This document shows, piece after piece, positions 1-8,499 of a stretch of DNA of 26,203 nt (position 1 is its first letter; every line of letters starts with the position of its first letter). A program made the translations under genes and the position numbers. This DNA comes from a virus. The notes beneath the pieces were generated by a model. It was not told the origin of the DNA. It ran no database searches and saw only the letters and a program-made list of their open reading frames with translations. Location: positions 1 to 26,203 of IMG/VR virus record IMGVR_UViG_3300022594_000026; one strand, 5' to 3'.

Positions 1-28
1 CCTATATATTTTTGTTGTATAGTCGGCC

Positions 29-103
29 CGCGAGGTAGCTCAGTAGAAGAGCGCTGGGCTCATATCCCAGAGGTCAGAGGTGCGACTCCTCTCTTCGCAA
101 CCA
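29..103 (+). tRNA. Initiator-type tRNA-fMet (anticodon CAT)
   Basis: A full cloverleaf can be drawn by hand. The acceptor stem is 29-35 with 93-99, the D stem 38-41/49-52, the anticodon stem 54-58/66-70 with CAT at 61-63, and the T stem 76-80/88-92. The discriminator A is at 100 and CCA is encoded at 101-103. Two hallmarks of bacterial initiator tRNA are visible: an unpaired C1 x A72 at the end of the acceptor stem, and three consecutive G-C pairs (GGG/CCC) next to the anticodon loop. Other positions are unusual. The D-stem pair 11-24 is C-G, as in elongators. The D loop has 7 nt and lacks the G18-G19 pair. The T loop reads TGCGACT, so position 55 is G where U (pseudouridine) is expected. It ends 27 nt before the terS start. 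Initiator identity is well supported; charging and use in the cell are not shown. Confidence 0.88.
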
Positions 104-130
104 TTCCCGTTAACCCGGTGCAAAAGATAC

Positions 131-754
131 ATGATAGAAATTCAGCCTAGCGCAGACAAGCCTCTGCCCTTTGACCTGTCCGATGAGCAACCGAAGACTC
201 ATGCGGATAGCATTGCTATTGCCGCAAACACCGTAGATTTTGTTGAGCGGCTCGGCGGGATGCTCGACTACGACGCCAAAGACTTCCAAGCTGCCGCTGC
301 GCTAGCTACAGGAAAGACAAAACCCAACGTGCCCACAACGGTTTCAAAATCAGGCATGGCAAAGGTTCTCGCAGTTGCGGTTAAGGAATGTGACTTCCAA
401 GTATTTGCCGATGTGCAGCAAGCCCGCAATTTCGTAACAAACAAACTCGTAGCGCTCGCCGACTGCGGAGACCCAAAGCTGGAGCTCAAAGCGTTAGAGC
501 TACTTGGCAAGCACAGCGATATCGGACTTTTTACCGAGCGCTCAGAAATTACTGTGCACCACACAAGCTCCACCTCCCTAGAAAATTCTATTAAAGAACG
601 CGTGAAACGCTTGATGAACGCAGAGATTACGGATGTGATTCCGTTCGACGATCTGGATGCGCATCTGGGCGCAATAGACGAAGGGGAGTTTGAAGAGGAA
701 AAGTTGATTGATACAGATACGGAAGAACCTCCAACAGATTCAACCACTGAGTAA
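131..754 (+). CDS. terS: Terminase small subunit
   Basis: This 207-aa protein is the likely DNA-recognition subunit of the packaging motor, which selects phage DNA and hands it to the large subunit. It has an acidic N-terminus and a helical core. Around residues 115-165 there is a segment rich in ALADCGDPKLELKALELLGK, followed by DIGLFTE and a basic helix (IKERVKRL), a layout typical of small terminases in this kind of phage. The C-terminal 45 residues are very acidic. The ATG at 131 was chosen because an open frame extending upstream to position 80 would overlap the tRNA. No strong ribosome binding site precedes it. It lies 18 bases before terL, which supports the assignment. Confidence 0.78.
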   Translation: MIEIQPSADKPLPFDLSDEQPKTHADSIAIAANTVDFVERLGGMLDYDAKDFQAAAALATGKTKPNVPTTVSKSGMAKVLAVAVKECDFQVFADVQQARNFVTNKLVALADCGDPKLELKALELLGKHSDIGLFTERSEITVHHTSSTSLENSIKERVKRLMNAEITDVIPFDDLDAHLGAIDEGEFEEEKLIDTDTEEPPTDSTTE

Positions 755-772
755 ATTCCCGTAACAAAACAA

Positions 773-2299
773 ATGAACCTCGACGTATCCAAAATGTCCC
801 TAGCGGACGTGCTCAAAGTCCTTCCGAGTCTGTCGGAGTCGGACCAACGGGTGTTGGAGGCTCAGCTTGCCAAGCTCGAAGAGCTCAAGAGTCGGGAGTT
901 GATGCAGGAAAAGTTCATTAAGTTCGTGGAGAGGGTCTGGCCGAGCTTCATTGCTGGTCGGCATCACAAGCGGATGGCCGAAGCGTTCGAGAGAGTGGCA
1001 CGTGGGGAGTGCAAACGGCTGATTATCAACATGCCGCCCCGCCATACGAAGTCAGAATTCGCTTCATACCTGCTCCCTGCGTGGTTTTTGGGCAAATTTC
1101 CGGGCAAAAAAGTGATTCAGACGTCCCACACCGCTGAATTGGCGGTGGGTTTTGGTCGAAAAGTGCGTAACTTGGTAGATACCGAGCAGTATCACGACAT
1201 TTTTCCCGAACTTGGGCTGCAAAGTGACTCAAAAGCGGCTGGTCGGTGGAACACATCCAAGGGTGGTGACTATTTTGCGATTGGTGTGGGCGGTGCAGTG
1301 ACCGGTAAGGGTGCCGACTTGCTCATTATTGACGACCCGCACTCAGAACAAGAGGCTGCGATGGCAGCTACCAACCCCGAAGTTTATGACAAGGTGTATG
1401 AATGGTACACGTCAGGTCCCCGTCAGCGTTTGCAGCCCGGTGGTGCGATTGTGATTGTGATGACGCGCTGGGCTCAGCGTGATTTGACTGGGCAGGTACT
1501 TAAAAATGCAGCATTACGTGGCGAAACCGACTGGGAAGTCATTGAGTTTCCGGCGATCTTGCCCTCTGGCAACCCGCTTTGGCCTGAGTTCTGGAGCATG
1601 GGTGAACTATCAGCGCTCCGAGAAGAATTGCCGAATTCAAAGTGGCAGGCACAGTATCAGCAGAACCCCGTGGGTAATGAGAGCGCGATTGTTAAACGAG
1701 ATTGGTGGCAGTGGTGGGAAGAAGATGAGCCTCCTGAGTGCGAGTACATCCTCCAGACGTGGGACACCGCGTTCGAGAAACATCAGCGTGCCGACTATTC
1801 CGCCGGGACGACTTGGGGCATCTTTACCCACCATAAAGACCAGTCGAAGAACATCATCCTCCTCAACACATATAAGAAGCGTGTGGAGTGGGTGGACTTG
1901 AAGCGTGACGTATTGAAAGAGTACAACATGTTTGAGCCGGATGGTCTGTTGATCGAGAAGAAGGCGACGGGTGCACCCCTCATCTATGAGTTACGAGCGA
2001 TGGGCATACCGGTGATGGAGTACACACCAAGTAAGGGGCAAGACAAAATTGCCCGTTTGAACTCAGTCTCGGACATAATTGCGTCTGGGAAAGTCTGGGT
2101 TCCCAAAACTCGTTGGGCTGAAGAGCTAGTGGACGAGATTGCAGCGTTCCCATCAGGCGAACATGATGACTTGGTTGACGCGACGACACTTGCACTGATG
2201 CGCTTTCGTCAGGGGGGGTTTTTACGTCTGCCATCAGATGAGCCCGAAGATATCAAATGGTTCCGAAGCCGCAATAAAGAGCGGTACTACACAGTGTAA
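773..2299 (+). CDS. terL: Terminase large subunit (packaging ATPase/nuclease)
   Basis: This 508-aa protein is the ATP-driven DNA packaging motor and headful or site nuclease. The ATPase half shows a Walker A-type loop at residues 87-94 (MPPRHTKS), Walker B with catalytic acidic residues at 183-188 (LLIIDD), and a coupling motif around 228-233 (IVMTRW). The RNase H-like nuclease half shows D331 (QTWDTAF), E395 (LLIEKK) and an acidic cluster at 465-469 (HDDLVDA). Length and motif order fit full-length large terminases. The ATG at 773 has no clear Shine-Dalgarno sequence, and an in-frame ATG at 794 is an alternative. The portal gene follows 9 bases later. Confidence 0.96.
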   Translation: MNLDVSKMSLADVLKVLPSLSESDQRVLEAQLAKLEELKSRELMQEKFIKFVERVWPSFIAGRHHKRMAEAFERVARGECKRLIINMPPRHTKSEFASYLLPAWFLGKFPGKKVIQTSHTAELAVGFGRKVRNLVDTEQYHDIFPELGLQSDSKAAGRWNTSKGGDYFAIGVGGAVTGKGADLLIIDDPHSEQEAAMAATNPEVYDKVYEWYTSGPRQRLQPGGAIVIVMTRWAQRDLTGQVLKNAALRGETDWEVIEFPAILPSGNPLWPEFWSMGELSALREELPNSKWQAQYQQNPVGNESAIVKRDWWQWWEEDEPPECEYILQTWDTAFEKHQRADYSAGTTWGIFTHHKDQSKNIILLNTYKKRVEWVDLKRDVLKEYNMFEPDGLLIEKKATGAPLIYELRAMGIPVMEYTPSKGQDKIARLNSVSDIIASGKVWVPKTRWAEELVDEIAAFPSGEHDDLVDATTLALMRFRQGGFLRLPSDEPEDIKWFRSRNKERYYTV

Positions 2300-2308
2300 G
2301 GACACGAC

Positions 2309-4795
2309 ATGGAAAAAGGTTTATACGCAGCGCCCGAGGGCTTGTCTGATTTGGCTGACATGGCCGATATGCCGGACTTGGAGATTGACATCGAGTTGGA
2401 GCCCATCGACGGTGAGATGGAAGATGTCGAGGAAGCAGAAGGTACTGCTGAAGACTTTGATGCCAACCTTGCAGAGTTCATGGACGACAAGGACTTGCAG
2501 TCTTTGGGGGAAGAGCTAGTCGGTGATTTTGACAAAGACACTGGCGACCGACGCGATTGGATTCAGACGTACGTGGACGGTATTAAGTTACTAGGCTTGA
2601 AGTACGAGGACCGGACTGAGCCATGGCAAGGTGCTTGCGGTGTATTCCACCCCATGCTGACAGAGTCGGTTGTGCGCTTCCAGTCGGAGTCCATGATGGA
2701 GACGTTCCCAGCGATGGGTCCTGTCAAAACTCAGATCGTTGGAGCTATTGACGTACTCCGAGAAGAAGCAGCGGCCCGGGTTAGAGAGGATATGAACTAT
2801 CAGCTCACCGAGGTGATGACTGAGTACCGCAGCGAGCATGAAAAACTTCTATGGTCTCTGCCCTTGGCAGGCTCTGCCTTCAAGAAGGTGTACTTCGACC
2901 CATCGAAAGGTCGTCAAGTAGCTACGTTTATTCCTGCCGAGGACATCGTCGTGCCGTATGGCGCATCGAATATTGAGGATGCCGAGCGGGTCACGCATGT
3001 GATGCGTAAGACTGAGAACGAGTTGAAGAAGCTCCAGCACGCTGGGTTCTATATGGAGTGTGAGCTGGGCGAGCCAGTGGTTGAGTTGGACGACATTGAG
3101 AAGCAGAAGGCTGAAGAGAATGGCATGAGTGCTATTCAGGATGACCGCTACCGCCTGCTTGAGATGCACGTCATGCTCGACTTGGAAGGGTTTGAGGACA
3201 AAGAAAATGGTGAGGAGACCGGCATTGCGCTGCCATACGTGGTGACCATCGAGAAGGGCTCACGCAAAATCTTGGCTATTCGTAGGAATTGGTACGAGGA
3301 TGATCCTCTCAAGCTGAAGCGCCAGCACTTTGTACACTATCAGTACATCCCGGGCTTTGGGTTCTACGGCTATGGGCTGATTCACTTGATTGGCGGCTAC
3401 GCCAAGAGCGCTACGATGCTAGTTCGTCAATTGGTTGACGCTGGTACGCTGTCTAACTTGCCCGGTGGTTTGAAGTCTCGCGGCTTGCGCATCAAGGGTG
3501 ATGACACTCCCATCCAGCCCGGTGAGTTCCGTGACGTGGACGTGCCGAGCGGCTCGATCCGGGACAACATCCTGCCACTCCCATACAAGGAGCCATCACA
3601 AGTTCTGTTTAGCTTGTTCAACCAGATCGTCCAAGAAGGCCGTGCGTTTGCGTCTTCGGGTGATATGAGTGTGAGCGACATGAGCGCCAATGCCCCAGTG
3701 GGTACAACGCTTGCCTTGTTGGAGCGTACGCTTAAAGTGATGTCGGCTGTGCAGGCCCGCTTGCACTATGCGATGAAGCAAGAATTCAAACTCTTGAAAG
3801 TTATCATCGCCGACTACACACCAGAAGACTACGCCTACGAGCCAGAAGAAGGTAGCCGCTCGATTAAACGCGCCGACTATGACATGGTTGACGTGATCCC
3901 TGTGTCTGACCCCAACGCAGCTACCATGGCGCAGAAGGTTGTGCAGTATCAGGCCGTGCTCCAGTTGGCCCAGAGCGCTCCGCAGTTGTATAACCTCCCG
4001 CTCTTGCACCGTCAGATGATTGAGGTGTTGGGCATCAAGAACGCTAGCAAGCTCGTGCCAGTAGAGGACGACGCGATGCCGACGGACCCAGTGCAGGAGA
4101 ACCAGAACCTGTTGACTGGCAAGCCCGTGAAAGCGTTCATGGAGCAGAACCACCAAGCGCATATTGCGGTGCACCAAGCAGCTATGCAAGACCCCAAGAT
4201 CATGCAGTTGGTTGGGCAGAACCCACAAGCTCAGGCGATTATGGCTGCGGCTATGGCTCACTTAAACGAGCACATTGCGTTCGAGTACCGCAAGCAGATG
4301 GAAGAGAAGATGGGCATGGTCTTGCCGAGCGAAGAGAATCAGAAACACCTCTCGTCCGAGCAAGCCGACCACATTGCGATGATGGCGGCTCAGGCTTCGC
4401 AACAGCTTCTTCAGCAGAACAAAGGCGAGGCTCAACAACAGCAAGCTCAGCAACAGATGCAAGACCCCGTGGTCCAGATGCAGATGCAAGAGCTACAGAT
4501 CAAGCAGCAAGAGTTGCAGCTCAAGGCTCAGAAACAGCAAGCCGACAGCGCAGCTAAAGCACAGCAGCTTCAGATCGAGCAAGCGCGTATTTTGGTGCAG
4601 AAAGAAATCGCTGCCATGCAGGTCAACGCATCCACAAATGTGGCAAAAGACAAGCTCAACCATCAAGCGCAACTAGAGACTACGCGCATGGGTGTGGACG
4701 TGGGTAAAGCCAAGGCCCAGATGCAACAGCAACGCGCACAAGCGCAACAAAACCGTATGGCTCAAAACCGCGTACCACGCGACAAAAAGGAGTAA
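2309..4795 (+). CDS. Portal protein
   Basis: This 828-aa protein should form the dodecameric ring at the capsid vertex through which DNA enters and leaves. The call rests on its place directly after terL, its size (typical of the large portals of podoviruses), and a central region with features of this group, for example YIPGFGFYGYGLIHLIGGY around residue 345-363. Residues about 1-60 are strongly acidic. Residues about 695-828 are extremely Gln-rich and predicted to form a long helix or coiled coil, as in the barrel extension of P22-like portals. An AAGG ribosome binding site lies just before the ATG. Family membership is inferred from order and general features, not from an alignment. Confidence 0.88.
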   Translation: MEKGLYAAPEGLSDLADMADMPDLEIDIELEPIDGEMEDVEEAEGTAEDFDANLAEFMDDKDLQSLGEELVGDFDKDTGDRRDWIQTYVDGIKLLGLKYEDRTEPWQGACGVFHPMLTESVVRFQSESMMETFPAMGPVKTQIVGAIDVLREEAAARVREDMNYQLTEVMTEYRSEHEKLLWSLPLAGSAFKKVYFDPSKGRQVATFIPAEDIVVPYGASNIEDAERVTHVMRKTENELKKLQHAGFYMECELGEPVVELDDIEKQKAEENGMSAIQDDRYRLLEMHVMLDLEGFEDKENGEETGIALPYVVTIEKGSRKILAIRRNWYEDDPLKLKRQHFVHYQYIPGFGFYGYGLIHLIGGYAKSATMLVRQLVDAGTLSNLPGGLKSRGLRIKGDDTPIQPGEFRDVDVPSGSIRDNILPLPYKEPSQVLFSLFNQIVQEGRAFASSGDMSVSDMSANAPVGTTLALLERTLKVMSAVQARLHYAMKQEFKLLKVIIADYTPEDYAYEPEEGSRSIKRADYDMVDVIPVSDPNAATMAQKVVQYQAVLQLAQSAPQLYNLPLLHRQMIEVLGIKNASKLVPVEDDAMPTDPVQENQNLLTGKPVKAFMEQNHQAHIAVHQAAMQDPKIMQLVGQNPQAQAIMAAAMAHLNEHIAFEYRKQMEEKMGMVLPSEENQKHLSSEQADHIAMMAAQASQQLLQQNKGEAQQQQAQQQMQDPVVQMQMQELQIKQQELQLKAQKQQADSAAKAQQLQIEQARILVQKEIAAMQVNASTNVAKDKLNHQAQLETTRMGVDVGKAKAQMQQQRAQAQQNRMAQNRVPRDKKE

Positions 4796-4798
4796 TAG

Positions 4799-4996
4799 TT
4801 GGATAACAGCCGAGTGCTTGCTTACATCGCCAAGGAGATCGACAAACTCCGTGGCGACCAGAATTCCTTCCTCTCCGGAGGAGGTGCTAAAACGTTTGAC
4901 GAATATCGTCACGTCTGTGGGGTCATCCGAGGTCTGACTCACGCAGAAACCATTGTCAAAGACCTTGTGCAACGAATGGAGCAATCTGATGAGTGA
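4799..4996 (+). CDS. Small protein between portal and co-chaperonin, function unknown
   Basis: This 65-aa protein starts at TTG 4799, 6 bases after a good AAGGAG ribosome binding site (4787-4792) that lies inside the end of the portal gene. Its stop overlaps the start of the next gene by 8 bases (ATGAGTGA), so the two are probably translationally coupled. The sequence looks mostly helical (YIAKEIDKLRGDQ, then THAETIVKDLVQRMEQS), with no membrane segment or known motif that I recognise. Its position suggests a role in head assembly, but this is inference. Confidence 0.7.
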   Translation: MDNSRVLAYIAKEIDKLRGDQNSFLSGGGAKTFDEYRHVCGVIRGLTHAETIVKDLVQRMEQSDE

Positions 4997-5402
4997 ACTT
5001 AATTTAGCGGGTGCAGTGGACCTGTCTGGTCTGTTGAACAAACCTGTTGAGGATAAGGCGAAGCAACTGCCTGAACCCAAGCGTTTTCATGTACTTTGTG
5101 TAGTCCCCGAGGCTATGGAGAAGTACGCCGACAGTGAAATTGGCATCATCAAATCTAGCCAAGCTATGCACTATGAAGAAGTCCTGACTTCCGTATTGTT
5201 TGTAGTGAAACTTGGTCCTGACGCGTATAAAGATGAGACTCGTTTCCCATCCGGTCCGTCATGCAAGGAAGGTGACTTCGTCATCGTTCGCCCCAATTCA
5301 GGCACCCGCCTGAAGATTCATGGCCGTGAATTCCGCATCATCAATGATGACTCGGTTGAAGCAGTTGTGGAAGACCCACGCGGTATTGGCCGTGTTGCTT
5401 AA
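4989..5402 (+). CDS. GroES-like co-chaperonin (Cpn10)
   Basis: This 137-aa protein resembles phage-encoded 10-kDa chaperonins. Residues from about 30 onward form the Cpn10-like beta barrel. A segment starting GIIKSSQAMHYEEVL sits where the GroEL-binding mobile loop belongs. It is followed by VVKLGPDAYKDETRFPSGP, then CKEGDFVIVRPNSGTRLKIHG and a terminal strand with VEAVVEDPRGI. T4 gp31 is the established precedent: a phage co-chaperonin that replaces GroES so the host GroEL can fold the capsid protein. Its place upstream of the scaffold and capsid genes fits that role. ATG 4989 was chosen because it is the conserved-looking start overlapping the previous stop; an ATG 36 bases upstream lies inside the preceding gene. 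Confidence 0.82.
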   Translation: MSELNLAGAVDLSGLLNKPVEDKAKQLPEPKRFHVLCVVPEAMEKYADSEIGIIKSSQAMHYEEVLTSVLFVVKLGPDAYKDETRFPSGPSCKEGDFVIVRPNSGTRLKIHGREFRIINDDSVEAVVEDPRGIGRVA

Positions 5403-5414
5403 TAGGAGATAGAA

Positions 5415-6395
5415 ATGGACAAATTTGAAGACGATTTTGAGTTTCCTGATGAAAAGGAAGCTAAAAAAGCTGCTGCTGAAGACGCTAAGTTTGAAGTAGA
5501 AATCGAAGACGATACCCCCGCAGAAGACCGTGGCCGTAAAGCTGCGCCACCTCCTGAAGACCCAACAGAAGATGAGTTGAGCTCATACGATGAGAAGGTC
5601 CAAGCGCGTATCAAGAAGTTCACCCGTGGCTACCACGATGAACGCCGTGCAAAAGAAGAAGCCCTGCGCGAACGTCAGGCTGCTGAAGCCTACGCCAAAC
5701 AGATTCTTGAAGATAACAAACGTCTTCAAAAGCAGCTTGCTACAGGAAGCCAAGTTCTGATTGAGACCTCTAAGTCCGCCGCAGATACTGAGCTAAACAG
5801 CGCAAAACGCGCCTACAAAGAAGCTATTGAAAACGGTGACATTGACGCCCAAGCAGAAGCTCAGGCTCAGATTGCTCGTGCTGCTTTAAAGGTAGAACGT
5901 GTACAAGGTATGCGCCCTATTCAAGAACAAGAATGGGCACCGCCTCCATCCGAGTTACAACAACCTACGACTCCTCGCCGTACTCAACGCTGGTTGGAAA
6001 ACAATAGCGATTGGTTTGGTAAAGACGATGAAATGACTATGACTGCTATGGGGCTTGACAAGAAGCTCCAACGGGAGTATGGTTCAGACTATATCGGGAG
6101 TGAAGAATACTTCCGTACCATCGACAAAACGATGCGCAAACGATTCCCTGAGCACTTTGAAAGTGAGCAGAGCTATGAGGATGACGAAACGCCTCCCAAA
6201 AAGACGTCAGAACCGGCTGAAGAGGAAACTCCCCGCCGTGCAACAAAATCCGCTACTGTTGTGGCCCCGGCCTCACGTAGCACCCCGCCTAATCGTATTA
6301 AGTTGAAGGCATCCGAAGCAGCGATAGCTCGCCGTCTTGGGGTTCCAATTGAACAATACGCTAAACAGGTTGCTTTGCTGAAAAGAGGTGAATGA
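5415..6395 (+). CDS. Capsid scaffolding protein (putative)
   Basis: This 326-aa protein probably acts as the internal scaffold for capsid assembly. The first 60 residues are highly acidic. Residues about 65-170 are charged, Ala/Glu/Lys/Gln-rich and helical, as expected for a coiled coil. Residues about 180-255 contain a more conserved-looking segment (RRTQRWLENNSDWFGKDDE). The C-terminus is basic and ends with a short helical element (RLGVPIEQYAKQVALLKRGE) like the coat-binding tails of scaffolds. It sits between the portal region and the major capsid gene. A clear ribosome binding site (AGGAGA) precedes the ATG. No protease domain is visible. Confidence 0.75.
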   Translation: MDKFEDDFEFPDEKEAKKAAAEDAKFEVEIEDDTPAEDRGRKAAPPPEDPTEDELSSYDEKVQARIKKFTRGYHDERRAKEEALRERQAAEAYAKQILEDNKRLQKQLATGSQVLIETSKSAADTELNSAKRAYKEAIENGDIDAQAEAQAQIARAALKVERVQGMRPIQEQEWAPPPSELQQPTTPRRTQRWLENNSDWFGKDDEMTMTAMGLDKKLQREYGSDYIGSEEYFRTIDKTMRKRFPEHFESEQSYEDDETPPKKTSEPAEEETPRRATKSATVVAPASRSTPPNRIKLKASEAAIARRLGVPIEQYAKQVALLKRGE

Positions 6396-6856
6396 TGGAA
6401 AACGCTACTAAACAAAATCGACTGGCCCGTGAATTAGATGATCGCACGGTTTCGCACCGCCCAACGGCGTGGCGTTTACCCGAGACTCTGCCCAGCCCTG
6501 ATCCCCGTTCTGGGTGGTCTCATCGCTGGATTCGCACCGGTATTTTGGGTGCAGCCGACCCATCAAATATTTCTTCTAAGCTCCGCGAAGGATACGAACC
6601 CTGCAAAGCAGAAGAATATCCCGAGCTAATGATGCACGCTACTACCGAAGGTCGCTTTAAAGGCAACATTGAGGTGGGTGGTTTGTTGCTCTGCCGCATC
6701 CCGTCCGAGTTCTTGGATCAACGAGCAGCGTATTACGCTAATCAGAACAAGTCTCAAATGGAATCCGTGGACAACAATTTCCTTCGTGAAAGTGATCCTC
6801 GTATGCCCTTGTTTTCGGACAAGAAGTCGAAGGTTACTTTCGGTTCTGGTTCTTAA
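6395..6856 (+). CDS. Conserved head-region protein, function unknown
   Basis: This 153-aa soluble protein lies between the scaffold and the decoration-type gene. Two consecutive ATGs exist, at 6392 and 6395. The second is preferred because the AGAGG ribosome binding site at 6384-6388 then has 6 bases of spacing. The stop of the scaffold overlaps this start, so coupling is likely. The middle contains RWIRTGILGAADPSNISSKL, then a two-strand segment (GGLLLCRIPSEFLDQRAAYY). The C-terminus is polar. No membrane segment or enzyme motif is visible. Position suggests a minor head component or assembly factor; this is inference. Confidence 0.72.
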   Translation: MENATKQNRLARELDDRTVSHRPTAWRLPETLPSPDPRSGWSHRWIRTGILGAADPSNISSKLREGYEPCKAEEYPELMMHATTEGRFKGNIEVGGLLLCRIPSEFLDQRAAYYANQNKSQMESVDNNFLRESDPRMPLFSDKKSKVTFGSGS

Positions 6857-6871
6857 TTTTTGGAGTCACAA

Positions 6872-7468
6872 ATGGCATTTCCTACCGTTTCGGCACCTTA
6901 TGGTCTTGATCCCGTCAATTCTCTCGACGGCAAGCCATACGCTGGTGCAACACGCCTGATTCCAGTTGCTGCTGGTTTTGCAACCGCTATTTTTAATGGC
7001 GACACAGTGCAAATCGACACTACTGGTTATCTCATCAAATCAACCTCTACTAACGCTGGCACTATCGTCGGTGTGGTCATGGGCGGTCAATACACTAACT
7101 CTTCGGGCCAATTGGTTCAAGGTCAGTACATTCCTGCTTTGGCTTCCACCACCGCTAACCCAGCTTACGCTTACGTTGTGGACGATCAACAAGCTCTGTT
7201 CCGCGTTGCTGTTGTTACCTCTGGTACAACTATGGGCACTGCAAGCCGCGCTGATGTCGGTTCTAACGTTCCTTTGGTGTTGAACGCAGGTTCTACTACT
7301 ACCGGCAATTCCGCTTTTGGCGTGACTTTGACTGGTGCTGGTACTACCGCAACAATCCCAGTGCGCGTTATCGACGTCGTTGAACAGACTGCAACTGCTC
7401 CCGGTGTTTACTGCGAGTTGTTGGTGAAGATCAACGCCCACCAATACAACAACACCACTGGTGTTTAA
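6872..7468 (+). CDS. Capsid decoration-type structural protein
   Basis: This 198-aa protein is rich in Gly, Thr, Ala and Val, almost free of charged residues, and predicted to be all-beta. It sits directly upstream of the major capsid gene, where many phages encode a decoration or cementing protein. The central part (TIVGVVMGGQYTNSSGQLVQ, then YAYVVDDQQALFRVAV) alternates strands and turns. ATG 6872 follows a GGAG ribosome binding site; a TTG at 6860 in the same frame is less likely because it removes that site. The role is inferred from composition and location. Confidence 0.72.
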   Translation: MAFPTVSAPYGLDPVNSLDGKPYAGATRLIPVAAGFATAIFNGDTVQIDTTGYLIKSTSTNAGTIVGVVMGGQYTNSSGQLVQGQYIPALASTTANPAYAYVVDDQQALFRVAVVTSGTTMGTASRADVGSNVPLVLNAGSTTTGNSAFGVTLTGAGTTATIPVRVIDVVEQTATAPGVYCELLVKINAHQYNNTTGV

Positions 7469-7481
7469 GGAGTAAATTACC

Positions 7482-8414
7482 ATGGCTATTTCACGCGCAC
7501 AACTGCTCAAAGAATTGCTCCCCGGCCTGAACGCTTTGTTCGGCATGGAGTATGCACGCTACGGCGAAGAGCACAAAGAGATTTACGAAACCGAAACTTC
7601 CGAGCGTAGCTTTGAAGAAGAAGTTAAGTTGTCTGGCTTCTCTGCTGCCCCTGTTAAGAACGAAGGCCAAGCCATTCGTTACGACAACGCACAAGAAGCA
7701 TGGTCTACTCGATACAACCACGAGACTATCGCCCTCGGTTTCTCCATCACTGAAGAAGCTGTGGAAGATAACTTGTACGACAGCTTGTCTGCTCGTTACA
7801 CCAAGTCTTTGGCTCGCGCCATGGCTTACACCAAGCAAGTTAAAGCTGCTTCCGTCTTGAACAACGGTTTCAGCGGTAGCTACTTGGGTGGTGACGGCGT
7901 CTCGTTGTTTGGTTACAACAGCTCCAACACTTTGGTTAACCATCCTTTGATCTCTGGTGGCACCAACAGCAACACTCCTTCTGTGCAAGCTGACTTGAAC
8001 GAGACTTCTTTGGAAGCCGCCGTTATTCAAATCGCCGCTTGGACTGATGAACGTGGTCTGTTGATCGCTGCTAAGCCAAAGAAAATGGTTGTGCCCCCAG
8101 CCTTGCAGTTCGTTGCTACTCGTTTGTTGGAAACTAACCTCCGTGTTGGTACAACTGACAACGACATCAACGCGATCAAGAACAACGGTGCTATCCCTGA
8201 AGGCTACACCATTAACCACTTCTTGACCGACAACAACGCTTGGTTCTTGACCACAGACGTGCCTAACGGTTTGAAGCACTTCGTTCGTACACCATTGCAA
8301 AATTCTATGGATGGTGACTTCGACACAGGCAACGTTCGCTACAAGGCCCGCGAGCGTTACAGCTTCGGCTGGTCTGATGCTCTGGGTATCTGGGGCAGCT
8401 CTGGCTCTAACTAA
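7482..8414 (+). CDS. Major capsid protein
   Basis: This 310-aa protein is the probable shell subunit of the HK97-like fold. The N-terminal helix (LLPGLNALFGMEYARYGEEH) is followed by a segment with EVKLSGFSAAPVKNEGQAI that resembles an E-loop, and then a long helix-rich region starting FSITEEAVEDNLYD. The C-terminus (RYKARERYSFGWSDALGIWG) is typical of capsid proteins in this phage type. The gene has a strong ribosome binding site (TAAGGAG), is followed immediately by a strong terminator, and uses pyrimidine-ended codons heavily (GCT, AAC, TTC), as expected for a very highly expressed gene. Confidence 0.9.
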   Translation: MAISRAQLLKELLPGLNALFGMEYARYGEEHKEIYETETSERSFEEEVKLSGFSAAPVKNEGQAIRYDNAQEAWSTRYNHETIALGFSITEEAVEDNLYDSLSARYTKSLARAMAYTKQVKAASVLNNGFSGSYLGGDGVSLFGYNSSNTLVNHPLISGGTNSNTPSVQADLNETSLEAAVIQIAAWTDERGLLIAAKPKKMVVPPALQFVATRLLETNLRVGTTDNDINAIKNNGAIPEGYTINHFLTDNNAWFLTTDVPNGLKHFVRTPLQNSMDGDFDTGNVRYKARERYSFGWSDALGIWGSSGSN

Positions 8415-8436
8415 TCTAGGTTTTTGCTTAGATGCG

Positions 8437-8461
8437 AAAGGGAGCTTCGGCTCCCTTTTTT
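8437..8461 (+). terminator. Rho-independent terminator after the capsid gene
   Basis: A 9-bp perfect stem (8437-8445 with 8450-8458) closed by a UUCG tetraloop runs straight into a run of T. It lies 23 bases after the capsid stop codon and probably ends the packaging/head transcript. Confidence 0.93.
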
Positions 8462-8499
8462 GTCTTTTAACCTTCACAATGCTTCATTAGGATGGCGTT

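Noticed and set aside
29-103. tRNA as a phage integration (attP) site
   Set aside because: No integrase gene or flanking att-like repeat is visible, and the tRNA is complete and sits in front of the packaging genes.
80-130. N-terminal extension of the small terminase subunit
   Set aside because: It would overlap the tRNA 3' half and the extra residues are just the tRNA read as codons.
3596-4261. 221-codon minus-strand frame inside the portal gene
   Set aside because: His/Leu/Val-rich shadow of the plus-strand coding sequence.
7491-8477. 328-codon open frame on the minus strand across the capsid gene
   Set aside because: It mirrors the strongly biased codons of the capsid gene, crosses the terminator and has no plausible domain or ribosome binding site.
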